A DNA stretch of 64,000 bases from Chryseobacterium indologenes (GTDB taxonomy: Bacteria; Bacteroidota; Bacteroidia; Flavobacteriales; Weeksellaceae). Below, piece after piece: positions 8,885-17,324 of this stretch. The notes under the pieces were generated by a model. It was not told the DNA's origin. It was given only the letters and a program-made list of their open reading frames with translations, and did not search any database. The position numbers were made by a program, and so were the translations under genes. Every line of letters begins with the position of its first letter. Positions within the stretch are counted from its first letter, which is position 1. The stretch covers positions 682,001 to 746,000 of the forward strand of contig NZ_LJOD01000001.1 of assembly GCF_001295265.1 (NCBI RefSeq), given 5' to 3'.

Positions 8885-8904
8885 AATCAAACGATTGATT
8901 GATT
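8885..8904. promoter_or_regulatory. Candidate TetR operator
   Basis: AATCAAACGATTGATTGATT is an imperfect palindrome (16 of 20 positions symmetric) 48 bases upstream of the TetR-family start, in the divergent gap before 8948. Size and place fit a TetR-family operator. Confidence 0.5.
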
Positions 8905-8947
8905 TTTTAATATAGATTTAATTTATATTTACAAAAAACTAAAACGT

Positions 8948-10015
8948 ATGGGCCTATTTGATTTCCTTTTTAAGAGGAAGAAAAAAAAACAGACCAATGA
9001 AGTGACTTTAAAAAATGACTTTCCTGAGGAAGTGGCAGCTGTATTACCAGAGGAAACAACAGCCGGTCTTGCTGAAGATATCAATGTTGTATCAGAAGAA
9101 ACAGCTCCCTCATCCAATGAAGACGGAAACCGCTTTGATCTTGAAATGACTGAAGCTTTCAAGAGGTATCATTCTGATCCGGGTATTGAAATCAATATCC
9201 AAATTGAAGATGGCAAAGGCGGGACTCTTCCTCCTTATCAGGCTTATGGGGATCTATTCGGGGAATGGATGGGCATTCAGTCAAAATGGGACCGTATATC
9301 ATTATTCTATCGTTTCTGGGATCAATCCCAATTTGAAAAACTTGAACAATGGCAAGTCGTTGAGCGATTCGTAAAAGACCGTTATCCTAAGAAAGCACTC
9401 TCCTATTTTGAGGAAAATATGTCTGATAAAAGGCACTTTACCAAGGAAGAACTGGTTTCGCTTTCAAAACTTCACCGGGTATTGCTGGATAATCCCACAG
9501 CAAAGGAATATATTGAAACAGCCTATCAGAGCCACCCTGAAGATCCGGCTGTGAAAGTAGAATATGCAACTGTGCTCCACATCATAGGAAATCATTCTGA
9601 AAAAGAACTTTCCCATCAGTTATTTCATGATGTACTGGACAAAAAAATACAGCAAAATGATACGGAATCTGTTTTCGATTGTTTCAGGTTCTCTAAAGGC
9701 TATACTGATTCTTCTATTTTCGCCATGCTGTATCTGATGAATACCGAGGCTGATAATGATGCCTGGGACTATGTTGCGGAAGAATATTATTATTGTCCTG
9801 TTTTCAGATATGAACATGCCGTGCAGCTATCACAAACTGAAAACCCTTTGAGAGCCCTCGCAAAACTTACTTCCTTAAGCCAGGAATTTCCATGGTTCAG
9901 AATTGCTTTAGAAAGTACTATAGGCAACATAAAATCTATGCGGAAACAGCTTAATAACCCGGATTTTATGGAAAAGGAACTTCAGGAATTTCAGAATTCA
10001 CTAAAAAATTTATAA
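8948..10015 (+). CDS. Cytosolic protein of unknown function, helical-repeat-like
   Basis: A 355-residue protein without signal peptide. Residues 10-17 are a Lys/Arg run, residues 25-65 are acidic and low in complexity, and the rest is rich in aromatic and charged helices (W-D-R-I-S-L-F-Y-R-F-W). The middle and C-terminal parts (A-Y-Q-S-H-P-E-D-P-A-V-K-V-E-Y-A) look like TPR-type helical repeats, but no repeat can be shown rigorously by eye. It is divergent from the efflux regulator and probably unrelated to it. Function unknown. Confidence 0.6.
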   Translation: MGLFDFLFKRKKKKQTNEVTLKNDFPEEVAAVLPEETTAGLAEDINVVSEETAPSSNEDGNRFDLEMTEAFKRYHSDPGIEINIQIEDGKGGTLPPYQAYGDLFGEWMGIQSKWDRISLFYRFWDQSQFEKLEQWQVVERFVKDRYPKKALSYFEENMSDKRHFTKEELVSLSKLHRVLLDNPTAKEYIETAYQSHPEDPAVKVEYATVLHIIGNHSEKELSHQLFHDVLDKKIQQNDTESVFDCFRFSKGYTDSSIFAMLYLMNTEADNDAWDYVAEEYYYCPVFRYEHAVQLSQTENPLRALAKLTSLSQEFPWFRIALESTIGNIKSMRKQLNNPDFMEKELQEFQNSLKNL

Positions 10016-10105
10016 CATCTTTGGGAATCTGCTATAACTATCTAGTCAGGATTTAATTAAATAATCAAAAAAGTATTACATTTATCTGCATAAAAATTTT
10101 GAATC

Positions 10106-10339
10106 ATGAAAAAAACAATTTCCATTCTTGCGATCAGTTTATTCTCTTTGGGCTATGCTCAGGAAAAGCCTAAAGAAGGAGGCTGCTGTGCAGGAAAAGA
10201 CAAAAAAGAATGTTCCGTAAAAGATAAAAAAGCTTGTTCGGATGCTCATCATAAAGGTTGTGATGCAAAAATGAAAACAGCAGAGAACGCTTCAAAAGAA
10301 AAAGATAAAAAGGCTGTAAAAGAAAAAAAGACGGCTTAA
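10106..10339 (+). CDS. Small secreted Cys/His/Lys-rich protein
   Basis: A 77-residue product with an N-terminal signal peptide (cleavage after G-Y-A-Q, about residue 18-19). The short mature chain carries five Cys (C-C-A-G-K, K-E-C-S, K-A-C-S, K-G-C-D), a H-H pair and very many Lys, with a K-E-K-D-K-K tail. Such a composition suggests metal or heavy-metal binding in the periplasm, but this is an inference from composition only. It is followed directly by a strong terminator, so it is its own short transcript. Confidence 0.65.
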   Translation: MKKTISILAISLFSLGYAQEKPKEGGCCAGKDKKECSVKDKKACSDAHHKGCDAKMKTAENASKEKDKKAVKEKKTA

Positions 10340-10343
10340 ATAA

Positions 10344-10380
10344 AAAACAAAACTCCGGAAAATCTCCGGAGTTTTGTTTT
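10344..10380. terminator. Intrinsic terminator shared by convergent genes
   Basis: Fifteen-base perfect arms (AAAACAAAACTCCGG and its complement) around a 7-base loop. The right arm ends in a T-rich tract. It sits between the small Cys-rich gene and holB and overlaps the holB stop region. Confidence 0.85.
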
Positions 10381-11497
10381 ATGTACTTTTATGAATGTAT
10401 CTCGACAGTTTTATTCCAAGGTCTGTCCAGACAATCTTAGGATTTCCGTTTCTGGTAAGATGAAGGTCCGCAGTATTGATTTCCTCCAGAATGCTTTCTA
10501 TATTGGCTCCACTGATGAATTTTGAAAATCCGGCCCAATTAAATCCATCTGCATTGATCTTCTTATACACCAGACTTTCCGACTGATAGTTCTGAAGTAG
10601 GGCCAGTCTGAAAATCTCAGAGCAATAGTTTAAAAAGTTTTTTTGTTTTTCTCTGTTCCAACCGGCAATTTCTCTTGCCCAGAAAATGATACTCTTAAGA
10701 AACTGCGGTTTCTTTTTCACCATAAATGCATCACGCACCCATTGTACAAAAAGTTTTTCAAATTCATCTGATTTGCTTCCGGAATTCATAAGCTTTACAG
10801 CATCATTAAGATTTCCCTGGGCTTCATGAACAATTTCCCTTACTTTTTCGTCGGTCAGTGAAAAGTTCTTTTTAAGGAAATTTCCGAGATCTTCATCATC
10901 AATCCTCGGAATTTCTACTACCTGGGTCCTTGAAAGAATAGTAGGAAGAATATCGTTAGTGCTTTCTGCTGTAAGAAGGATAATGGTTTTTTCCGGAGGT
11001 TCTTCCAGAAATTTTAAAAACTTATTGGAAGCTGCAATGTTCATTTTATCTGCCCTCCACACGATCAGGATTTTGGTTCCTCCTTCAAAACTCTTTAAGG
11101 CAAATTTTTGGTTCTGATCATCTATTTCGTCTGCAGAAATAAAAAGCTGCTTGTTTTCAGATTCCAGGAAAGCTGTCCAGTCATCATAACTGGAATAAGG
11201 AGAAGCCATGATCATTTCCCTGAATTCTTCAAATTTATTTTTACTCAAAGAATTTTTGTTATCCGTAAAAACCGGAAAGCTGAAGTGCAGATCGAGGTGA
11301 TTTAAATGCTCCACTTTTGAGGCAGCATGCTCATTTTCTCGGCTTAAGATCTCTTTAGCATAAGCCAGAACCATAGGAAATGTTCCATATCCTTCTTTTC
11401 CTACAAAAAGCTGGGCATGGCTCACTCTGTTTTCGGCAATGCTTTCTTTAAGAAGCTGTTTCAGGTTCTGTTGTCCGGCAATGTTCTCCCAATTCAT
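10379..11497 (-). CDS. holB: DNA polymerase III delta' subunit (clamp loader)
   Basis: A 372-residue AAA+ protein of the replication clamp loader. The N-terminal Q-Q-N-L-K-Q-L-L-K-E-S-I-A and S-H-A-Q-L-F-V-G-K-E-G-Y-G segments correspond to the start of delta' proteins; the P-loop is degenerate (no G-K-T/S), as expected for a subunit that does not hydrolyse ATP. Further on it has N-K-F-L-K-F-L-E-E-P-P and I-L-S-R-T-Q, matching the conserved LEEPP and SRC-type motifs. I see no zinc-binding Cys cluster, which is common in Bacteroidota versions. Confidence 0.9.
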   Translation of the reverse strand: MNWENIAGQQNLKQLLKESIAENRVSHAQLFVGKEGYGTFPMVLAYAKEILSRENEHAASKVEHLNHLDLHFSFPVFTDNKNSLSKNKFEEFREMIMASPYSSYDDWTAFLESENKQLFISADEIDDQNQKFALKSFEGGTKILIVWRADKMNIAASNKFLKFLEEPPEKTIILLTAESTNDILPTILSRTQVVEIPRIDDEDLGNFLKKNFSLTDEKVREIVHEAQGNLNDAVKLMNSGSKSDEFEKLFVQWVRDAFMVKKKPQFLKSIIFWAREIAGWNREKQKNFLNYCSEIFRLALLQNYQSESLVYKKINADGFNWAGFSKFISGANIESILEEINTADLHLTRNGNPKIVWTDLGIKLSRYIHKST

Positions 11498-11527
11498 GTT
11501 CCAAAGATAAAAAATCTGAAGGAGAAT

Positions 11528-11640
11528 ATGGAATTAAAATGTGAATGGTGAATTTTGTCACTTAGTAAAAATCTACGCTGAAACTGATAGACTATTTACC
11601 ATTCCCATTCAATTATTCAATATTCATCAACTTTCCGGCT
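11528..11640. repeat. Possible degenerate intergenic repeat (GTGAATGGTGAA family)
   Basis: The gap upstream of holB and of the barrel-protein gene contains GTGAATGGTGAATTTTG and, further on, ATTTACCATTCCCATTC, which are roughly complementary. The words recall those at 5683-5785. Evidence for one family is weak. Confidence 0.3.
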
Positions 11641-11730
11641 TCCCGGATGCCCTTAACAAACTTTAACCACTTATAATTTTTACAATTCATTAATATTTAA
11701 GATATTTGCGCATTGTTTTAAAAATAAAGA

Positions 11731-13014
11731 ATGAAAAAAATCTTTGTAGTATCATTCATATCAGCTGGATACTTCCTGAATGCACAGAGCATAAGCAATT
11801 CTCCTTATGCCACTTACGGGATCGGAGATGTAAAATATGATAATACGATTGAAACTGCCTCTATGGGTGGTATATCTACTGCTTATATCAGTGATTTCAC
11901 AAGCAGTTTCAACTTTGCAAACCCTGCAAACAACTCTAATTTCGAGCTTACAAGCATCAGACTGGAAGCAACCAACGAAAACAATTACTTCAAAACCAAC
12001 TATAACGATACGAAGTCTACCAAACATTCTACGTATCTTTCTAATATTGCACTGGCCTTCCCTTTATCTTCAAAGGTAAAAATGGGACTTTCCTATCAGC
12101 CATACAGTTCCAAGAGTTATGATATTCTAAATACCCAGACCTTAGAGGACGGAACAGTATATGGAAACCGTTTTAAAGGAAGCGGAACATTAAATACGGC
12201 TCAGGCAGCGGTATCCTACAAAATCAACCAGCAATTTGCCGTAGGTTTAAGAGCGAATCTTTATTTTGGAAATCTTTACGACCTTAATGAATTTACATCA
12301 TCCAAAGCTGATCTGATTAACGGTTACGAAACTAAAAACAGTATCAAAAACTTCAACTTTACCTTAGGGGGAAGCTACCAGAGCCTGAATACCCGTACCG
12401 ATAAGAAGTTCACCATTGGAGCAACGGCTACTTTCGGGAATACCCGTAACACCACTACTGATTACACCAACAGTACTTACCGTTATACTGATTTAGCCCA
12501 GACAACCAAAGATAATGTAAGCATCATTGAAGAGAAAAACACCAGTTCTAAAAACATTCTTCCATTACAGGCTTCTATCGGGGTAGGTTATGGAAGTGAA
12601 AACCATTGGTTCTTCTCCGGTCAGCTTGATTATAAAAAAGGAGAAGATATTTCTTATTTCGGAAAAACATTTAATTTCCAGGATACCTACAGGATTTCTG
12701 CCGGAGGATGGTATCTTCCTAACTATAATAACTTCAGAAACTATTTCTCCAGAGTGATCTACCGATATGGAGCGTTCTATGAAAGAGGTAATCTGAAATT
12801 AGACGGTACCAGCATTAATAAATTCGGGATTTCCGGAGGAGTTGTACTTCCGTTCAAAACAAGCAGTATTACAAGAATGAGTGGTCTTGAGCTGGGTGTT
12901 GAAGTGGGTAAAAGAGGAACTCTTAAGAATAACCTGATTAACCAGAATTATATCAATCTGAGAGTCGGCTTCAATTTTGCTGATAAATGGTTCAGAAAGA
13001 ATCTGTACAACTAA
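11731..13014 (+). CDS. Outer membrane beta-barrel protein upstream of lptC
   Basis: A 427-residue protein with a signal peptide ending at L-N-A-Q (residue 19). The mature chain has the alternating aromatic/polar strands of an outer membrane barrel (S-K-V-K-M-G-L-S-Y-Q-P-Y, A-V-G-L-R-A-N-L-Y-F-G) and ends with F-A-D-K-W-F-R-K-N-L-Y. The overall pattern resembles FadL/OmpP1-like and PorV-like transporters, but I cannot fix a family. Its stop is one base before the lptC start, so it is in one operon with an LPS-transport gene, which hints at an envelope role. A near-consensus -7 element GATATTTG lies at 11701-11708. Confidence 0.7.
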   Translation: MKKIFVVSFISAGYFLNAQSISNSPYATYGIGDVKYDNTIETASMGGISTAYISDFTSSFNFANPANNSNFELTSIRLEATNENNYFKTNYNDTKSTKHSTYLSNIALAFPLSSKVKMGLSYQPYSSKSYDILNTQTLEDGTVYGNRFKGSGTLNTAQAAVSYKINQQFAVGLRANLYFGNLYDLNEFTSSKADLINGYETKNSIKNFNFTLGGSYQSLNTRTDKKFTIGATATFGNTRNTTTDYTNSTYRYTDLAQTTKDNVSIIEEKNTSSKNILPLQASIGVGYGSENHWFFSGQLDYKKGEDISYFGKTFNFQDTYRISAGGWYLPNYNNFRNYFSRVIYRYGAFYERGNLKLDGTSINKFGISGGVVLPFKTSSITRMSGLELGVEVGKRGTLKNNLINQNYINLRVGFNFADKWFRKNLYN

Positions 13015-13015
13015 A

Positions 13016-13615
13016 ATGAATTTTTCATACAAAATATCATATAAAAATATAGCATGCCTTTTTAGTTGTGCTATATTTTTTATATTGACTTCCTGTGAAG
13101 AAGATCTTACAAAGATTAACGGAAAAGACAGCAAAAACTTCCCTTCACAGATTATCAAAAAGGCTAATATCATACAACGGGACTCTGGTTTTATTGTATT
13201 AAAGGCTAAAGCACCGATTATCGAAAAATACGAGCTCATAGACAGTCCGTATACCGTAGCAAGAAAAGGGATCGATATAGAATTTTTTGATAAGAAAAAA
13301 CCTAAAATTCCGGGAAAAATCACAGCAAAATTTGCCCGCATTTTTGAATATAAAAAGTTCTATGAAGCAAAAGGTGATGTAAAAATCACCACCAATGAAG
13401 GACAGAAATTTGCCATGCAGAGTATTTTCTGGGACCAGAAAAAAAACAGAATCTATACTAAAGATACCGTATACGTAACAATGGAAGACGGCTCTACACT
13501 GGTAGGAGCCAATGGAATGACTGCCAAAGATGATTTTTCTGAATACACATTCTACAACAATTCAGGAAATTTCAGTTCCAAAAGGTTAGCTACTGATAAA
13601 AAAATGCCACAGTGA
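13016..13615 (+). CDS. lptC: LPS export protein LptC (lipoprotein form)
   Basis: A 199-residue protein of the LptC/OstA-like family, which passes lipopolysaccharide from the inner-membrane extractor to the periplasmic bridge. Visible features are an N-terminal hydrophobic segment ending in a lipobox (L-T-S-C, Cys27), then a beta-rich domain with A-K-F-A-R-I-F-E-Y-K-K-F-Y-E-A-K-G-D-V and F-A-M-Q-S-I-F-W-D, typical of Lpt beta-jellyroll proteins. I chose the ATG at 13016 because the ORF extends upstream into the barrel gene. Its TGA overlaps the anmK ATG (TGATG), so translation is probably coupled. Confidence 0.85.
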   Translation: MNFSYKISYKNIACLFSCAIFFILTSCEEDLTKINGKDSKNFPSQIIKKANIIQRDSGFIVLKAKAPIIEKYELIDSPYTVARKGIDIEFFDKKKPKIPGKITAKFARIFEYKKFYEAKGDVKITTNEGQKFAMQSIFWDQKKNRIYTKDTVYVTMEDGSTLVGANGMTAKDDFSEYTFYNNSGNFSSKRLATDKKMPQ

Positions 13616-14661
13616 TGAAGGTACAGGCTATCGGGTTAATGTCCGGGACCAGTCTGGACGGTCTGGATATCTGTTTTGCTTCTTTTGAAAAGAAAAATGG
13701 CAGCTGGGCTTTCCGTATCCTGAATACTGAAACAATTCCCTACCCTTCAGAATGGGAAGAAAAGCTCAGAAATTCTGTTCATTTATCTTCTGAAAATCTT
13801 CTTGAACTTCATTCAGAGTACGGCTTTTATACCGGCAGACTGGTTAAAGGATTCATCGAAAGAAACCGCCTTGACAATATCAGCCTGATTGCTTCACATG
13901 GTCACACCGTTTTTCACCAGCCTCAAAAGAAGTTTACCCTTCAGATCGGTGATGGAAGAGCCATTAGGATAGAAACGGGGCTTCCTGTTATTTATGATTT
14001 CAGGAGTCAGGATGTACTCATGGAAGGAAATGGTGCCCCTTTAGTTCCTATAGGGGATCATCTGCTGTTTTCAGAATATGGTGCCTGCCTTAATTTAGGG
14101 GGATTTTCAAATATCTCTATGCAGAAAAACGGAAGAAGGATTGCGTTTGATATTGCACCTGTTAACATCGTTTTAAACCGGCTGGCGCAGAAGTCAGGCA
14201 AAAGTTTTGACGAAAACGGAGATCTTGCAAGACAAGGCACTATTGATCCTGAAATTCTAAATAAGCTTAATTCTCTCGATTTTTATCACCTGCCCTATCC
14301 GAAGTCTTTAGGTATTGAATGGTGCATTCAAAATATTTTCCCCCTGCTGGAAAATACAGAAACAATGGATGCCATCTCTACTTTTACCGAACATGCAGCC
14401 CAACAAATTGCCGTAGTCCTCAATGAAAATGCGATAACAAATATTCTCGTTACCGGAGGAGGCGCTTACAATACGTTTTTAATTGAAAAAATAAAGTCAA
14501 AAACAAAATCTGAGATTATCATCCCTGAAAAGGAAATCATCGAATACAAAGAGGCCCTGATCTTTGCCTTCATGGGTGTTTTAAGGATGAATAATGAGAT
14601 CAATATTCTTTCTTCCGCTACCGGAAGTACTGCTGACCACTGTTCCGGGATAATCGTTTAA
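13615..14661 (+). CDS. anmK: Anhydro-N-acetylmuramic acid kinase
   Basis: Phosphorylates and opens 1,6-anhydro-MurNAc to MurNAc-6-phosphate in recycling of cell-wall sugars. The 348-residue product begins with the family signature G-L-M-S-G-T-S-L-D-G-L-D (residues about 6-17), and has the sugar-kinase ATPase-fold motifs I-G-D-G, N-L-G-G-F-S-N-I-S and V-T-G-G-G-A-Y-N. A GTG at 13612 is in frame, but the ATG at 13615 overlaps the lptC stop as TGATG and is the likelier start. It completes an envelope operon with the barrel protein and lptC. Confidence 0.93.
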   Translation: MKVQAIGLMSGTSLDGLDICFASFEKKNGSWAFRILNTETIPYPSEWEEKLRNSVHLSSENLLELHSEYGFYTGRLVKGFIERNRLDNISLIASHGHTVFHQPQKKFTLQIGDGRAIRIETGLPVIYDFRSQDVLMEGNGAPLVPIGDHLLFSEYGACLNLGGFSNISMQKNGRRIAFDIAPVNIVLNRLAQKSGKSFDENGDLARQGTIDPEILNKLNSLDFYHLPYPKSLGIEWCIQNIFPLLENTETMDAISTFTEHAAQQIAVVLNENAITNILVTGGGAYNTFLIEKIKSKTKSEIIIPEKEIIEYKEALIFAFMGVLRMNNEINILSSATGSTADHCSGIIV

Positions 14662-14812
14662 AATATTAGTCTGAAATCTGATCCAAACTACGGAAGCTAA
14701 AAAAACTCAGCATTCAGGCCCTCATCACACTAAAAAATTACAGAATAAAAGTAGACTTACTGAATAACGAAACGATAACCATGTTTAAATTATTCAATAT
14801 AAAACTGCATAA

Positions 14813-14838
14813 AAAAACCTTCATTAGTGAAGGTTTTT
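14813..14838. terminator. Intrinsic terminator
   Basis: AAAAACCTTCA and TGAAGGTTTTT form a perfect 11-base stem around TTAG. It lies between the ends of anmK and the convergent SRPBCC gene and can serve both strands. Confidence 0.8.
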
Positions 14839-14844
14839 AGTTTT

Positions 14845-15234
14845 TTATTTATAAGCTTCAATCTTATCGGTCAGGGTATTGATAAAATTCTGAAGCGGCT
14901 TTTCTACCATCATTTTAATAAAAGGATTGAATTTCCCTTCAAAAAGCATCTGAACTTCAGTCTGGTTTTCGTTAACAGGATTCAGAGTTGCTGTCAAAGA
15001 AAAGTCTAAGCTTGAGCTTGCCGACTTCAGCACTGCTTTCTGGTCAGTAACTTCATCTATTTTCAAAGCTATTTCAGGCATTCCCTGAAGACCGAATTTA
15101 AATCCGTTGTCTCTTGTTTCAAACTTCTGAAGACCGTCCGGCATAAAATCTTTATAGTTCTCAGGTGTTTTTAGTAATTCTGATAACTCCTTTGATGATT
15201 TATTGACAATAATTTTTCGTCCTTCTAAATTCAT
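14845..15234 (-). CDS. SRPBCC/START-like fold protein
   Basis: A 129-residue cytosolic protein. The pattern of an N-terminal strand, a short helix pair (S-K-E-L-S-E-L-L-K-T-P-E-N-Y-K-D-F-M-P), a series of antiparallel strands (L-D-F-S-L-T-A-T-L-N-P, T-E-V-Q-M-L-F-E-G-K-F-N-P) and a long C-terminal helix fits the helix-grip SRPBCC fold that binds hydrophobic ligands. The ligand is unknown. It is divergent from the NUDIX gene with only 36 bases between starts, so their promoters overlap. Confidence 0.65.
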   Translation of the reverse strand: MNLEGRKIIVNKSSKELSELLKTPENYKDFMPDGLQKFETRDNGFKFGLQGMPEIALKIDEVTDQKAVLKSASSSLDFSLTATLNPVNENQTEVQMLFEGKFNPFIKMMVEKPLQNFINTLTDKIEAYK

Positions 15235-15270
15235 TTTTTATTTTTGTATTTAAATTCTTAATTCTTACAA

Positions 15271-15882
15271 ATGTATAAAGTTTTTGTGAACGAAAAAAAA
15301 TTATTAGTGTCTAAGCATCCTGAGAATCTTGAAAAAGAGCTTAAGTATGAAAGTTTCACAACTTTAGAGATTGCACTGGATCTTCTGGAGAATACATCTG
15401 CGCAGGAACTTAATATATTCGGTGAGAATATAGAAGAGATCTGGAAAGAGTTTCAGGGACTTTTCAGAATTATAGAAGCCGCAGGTGGCCTTGTGAACAA
15501 TCCGCAGGGAGATATTCTTTTCATCAAAAGATTAGGAAAATGGGATCTTCCGAAAGGTAAAATGGAAAAAGGGGAATCCCGTGAAGAGTCTGCGGTAAGG
15601 GAAATTGAAGAAGAAACCGGACTTAGAGACGTGGAACTGATCAGATTCATCAACACTACCTATCATATTTATATTGAAAGAAATGGCGAAAAAATCCTGA
15701 AATGCACTCATTGGTTTGAAATGTCTTTCAGTGGAGAAGATACATCAAAGCCTCAGATAGAAGAAGGAATTACAGAAGTGGCCTGGAAAAATACGTCACA
15801 GATTGAAAACGAGGTTTTTCCAAGCACTTTTAAAAATATTAAGCTGATCGTTAGAGAATTCTGGGATTCCCAACCTAAATAA
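15271..15882 (+). CDS. NUDIX hydrolase
   Basis: A 203-residue enzyme. The NUDIX box G-x5-E-x7-R-E-I-x-E-E-x-G-L starts at Gly96 (G-K-M-E-K-G-E then R-E-I-E-E-E-T-G-L) and provides the metal-binding glutamates for cleaving a nucleoside diphosphate linked to a moiety X. About 90 residues precede the NUDIX domain and match no domain I know, which makes this longer than a minimal NUDIX protein. A -7 element TATTTTTG is at 15239-15246. The substrate cannot be predicted. Confidence 0.88.
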   Translation: MYKVFVNEKKLLVSKHPENLEKELKYESFTTLEIALDLLENTSAQELNIFGENIEEIWKEFQGLFRIIEAAGGLVNNPQGDILFIKRLGKWDLPKGKMEKGESREESAVREIEEETGLRDVELIRFINTTYHIYIERNGEKILKCTHWFEMSFSGEDTSKPQIEEGITEVAWKNTSQIENEVFPSTFKNIKLIVREFWDSQPK

Positions 15883-15988
15883 TTTGGAAAAAAAATTAAG
15901 CAGAAAGAAGAATGCTGTTAATCTGCCTTAAAATGACAAACTTTCTCATATCCCCTATCTTTCCTATTCTTACCAAACCGAACTGATA

Positions 15989-17260
15989 TTAAATAAATTC
16001 TATAGATTTTTCCAGCGCAATGCCTCTGGACCCTTTTAACAGGATATTTTCAGAATGTATTTTGTGTTCTTTGAGGTATTCTATCAATTCAGCTGTATTC
16101 CCGAAAGATATTCCTGAAGGATTAATGGCTTTAAAGTTTTTTCCGACAGTAATAATTTCGTCGAATCCCAGGGTATGGGCCAGTTCAAGAATATTACGGT
16201 GTTCTTTTATACTTTCATCGCCCAGTTCAAGCATATCTCCTATAATGATAGTTTTACGACCTTCAAAAGAGATGAAGTTATTCAGAGAAGCGGTCATTGA
16301 GCTTGGATTGGCATTGTATGTATCCAGGACTAAAGTTCTTCCTTCTTTCTTTACAACCTGGGAACGCATATTTGTTGGTGTATAGCTTTCAACCGCATGC
16401 TTTATATTTTCGAAACTGATTCCGAAATACAGCCCGAGACTTGCAGCAGCGCAAAGATTGGTGAAATTATACTCCCCCGTAAGTTTTGACACTGCTTTCA
16501 TGCCCTGATATCCTAATCCAACAAAATGTTCTTCTGAAATTAATTCAAACTGATATTCCGAGGTTATGCCTCCAAATGTTATTTTGTCCGGATAGCTCTC
16601 TGTTTTCTCTTTCTGAATAGGATCATTTTCATTAACAACAATAGTCTGGCCGTTGTTTTTCAGATAATCATAGAGTTCAGATTTTCCTTTTATGACTCCC
16701 TCAAATCCTCCGAATCCTTCTAAATGAGCTTTCCCGAAGTTGGTAATATACCCGAAATTGGGTTGCGAAATGGTACACAGAAGCTCTATTTCTTTCTGAT
16801 GATTGGCTCCCATCTCAATCACAGCCATTTCATGTTCCGGTTTAACAGAGAGTATCGTAAGCGGAACTCCAATATGGTTATTCAGGTTTCCAAAGGTATA
16901 CTGAACATTGAATTTTTCCGAAAGCACCGCATGAATGATCTCTTTGGTAGTTGTTTTTCCGTTGCTACCTGTAAGGCCTATAACAGGTATCTGAAGCTGG
17001 TTTCTGTGATGAATGGCCAGTTCCTGCAGAAATTCCAACGTAGATGGAACATAGAATATATTCCTGGATTTATTTTCAAATTCAGCCTGCTCAACAATCA
17101 CTGCCAGCGCCCCGTCATCTATGGCTTTTTCTGCTAAGGTTGCTGCATTGAAATTTTCACCGGAGAAGGCAAAGAAAATATCGTTTTTTCCTATCTTTCT
17201 GCTGTCGATGGTCACTTTATCTGCCTGTAGCAGTAAAGGATAAAACTGTGCTGTATTCAT
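15989..17260 (-). CDS. murF: UDP-N-acetylmuramoyl-tripeptide--D-alanyl-D-alanine ligase
   Basis: Adds D-Ala-D-Ala to UDP-MurNAc-tripeptide, the last cytosolic step of the peptidoglycan precursor. The 423-residue product has the Mur-ligase layout: an N-terminal UDP-binding domain (I-D-S-R-K-I, F-A-F-S-G-E-N-F-N), an ATP-binding P-loop G-L-T-G-S-N-G-K-T-T-T at about residues 95-105, the central N-N-H-I-G-V-P and E-M-G-A-N-H motifs, and the C-terminal D-T-Y-N-A-N-P-S-S-M and G-D-M-L-E-L-G signatures characteristic of MurF. It lies just upstream of gldJ's terminator on the same strand and is probably transcribed alone. Confidence 0.95.
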   Translation of the reverse strand: MNTAQFYPLLLQADKVTIDSRKIGKNDIFFAFSGENFNAATLAEKAIDDGALAVIVEQAEFENKSRNIFYVPSTLEFLQELAIHHRNQLQIPVIGLTGSNGKTTTKEIIHAVLSEKFNVQYTFGNLNNHIGVPLTILSVKPEHEMAVIEMGANHQKEIELLCTISQPNFGYITNFGKAHLEGFGGFEGVIKGKSELYDYLKNNGQTIVVNENDPIQKEKTESYPDKITFGGITSEYQFELISEEHFVGLGYQGMKAVSKLTGEYNFTNLCAAASLGLYFGISFENIKHAVESYTPTNMRSQVVKKEGRTLVLDTYNANPSSMTASLNNFISFEGRKTIIIGDMLELGDESIKEHRNILELAHTLGFDEIITVGKNFKAINPSGISFGNTAELIEYLKEHKIHSENILLKGSRGIALEKSIEFI

Positions 17261-17271
17261 AGTTCAAAAAT

Positions 17272-17303
17272 AAAAAACCTTCCGAAAATCCGGAAGGTTT
17301 TTT
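17272..17303. terminator. Intrinsic terminator downstream of gldJ
   Basis: AAAAAACCTTCCG and CGGAAGGTTTTTT form a perfect 13-base stem with a short AAAATC loop. It ends the leftward gldJ transcript before murF. Confidence 0.85.
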
Positions 17304-17324
17304 GTAAGTATTTTTTGATAAATA

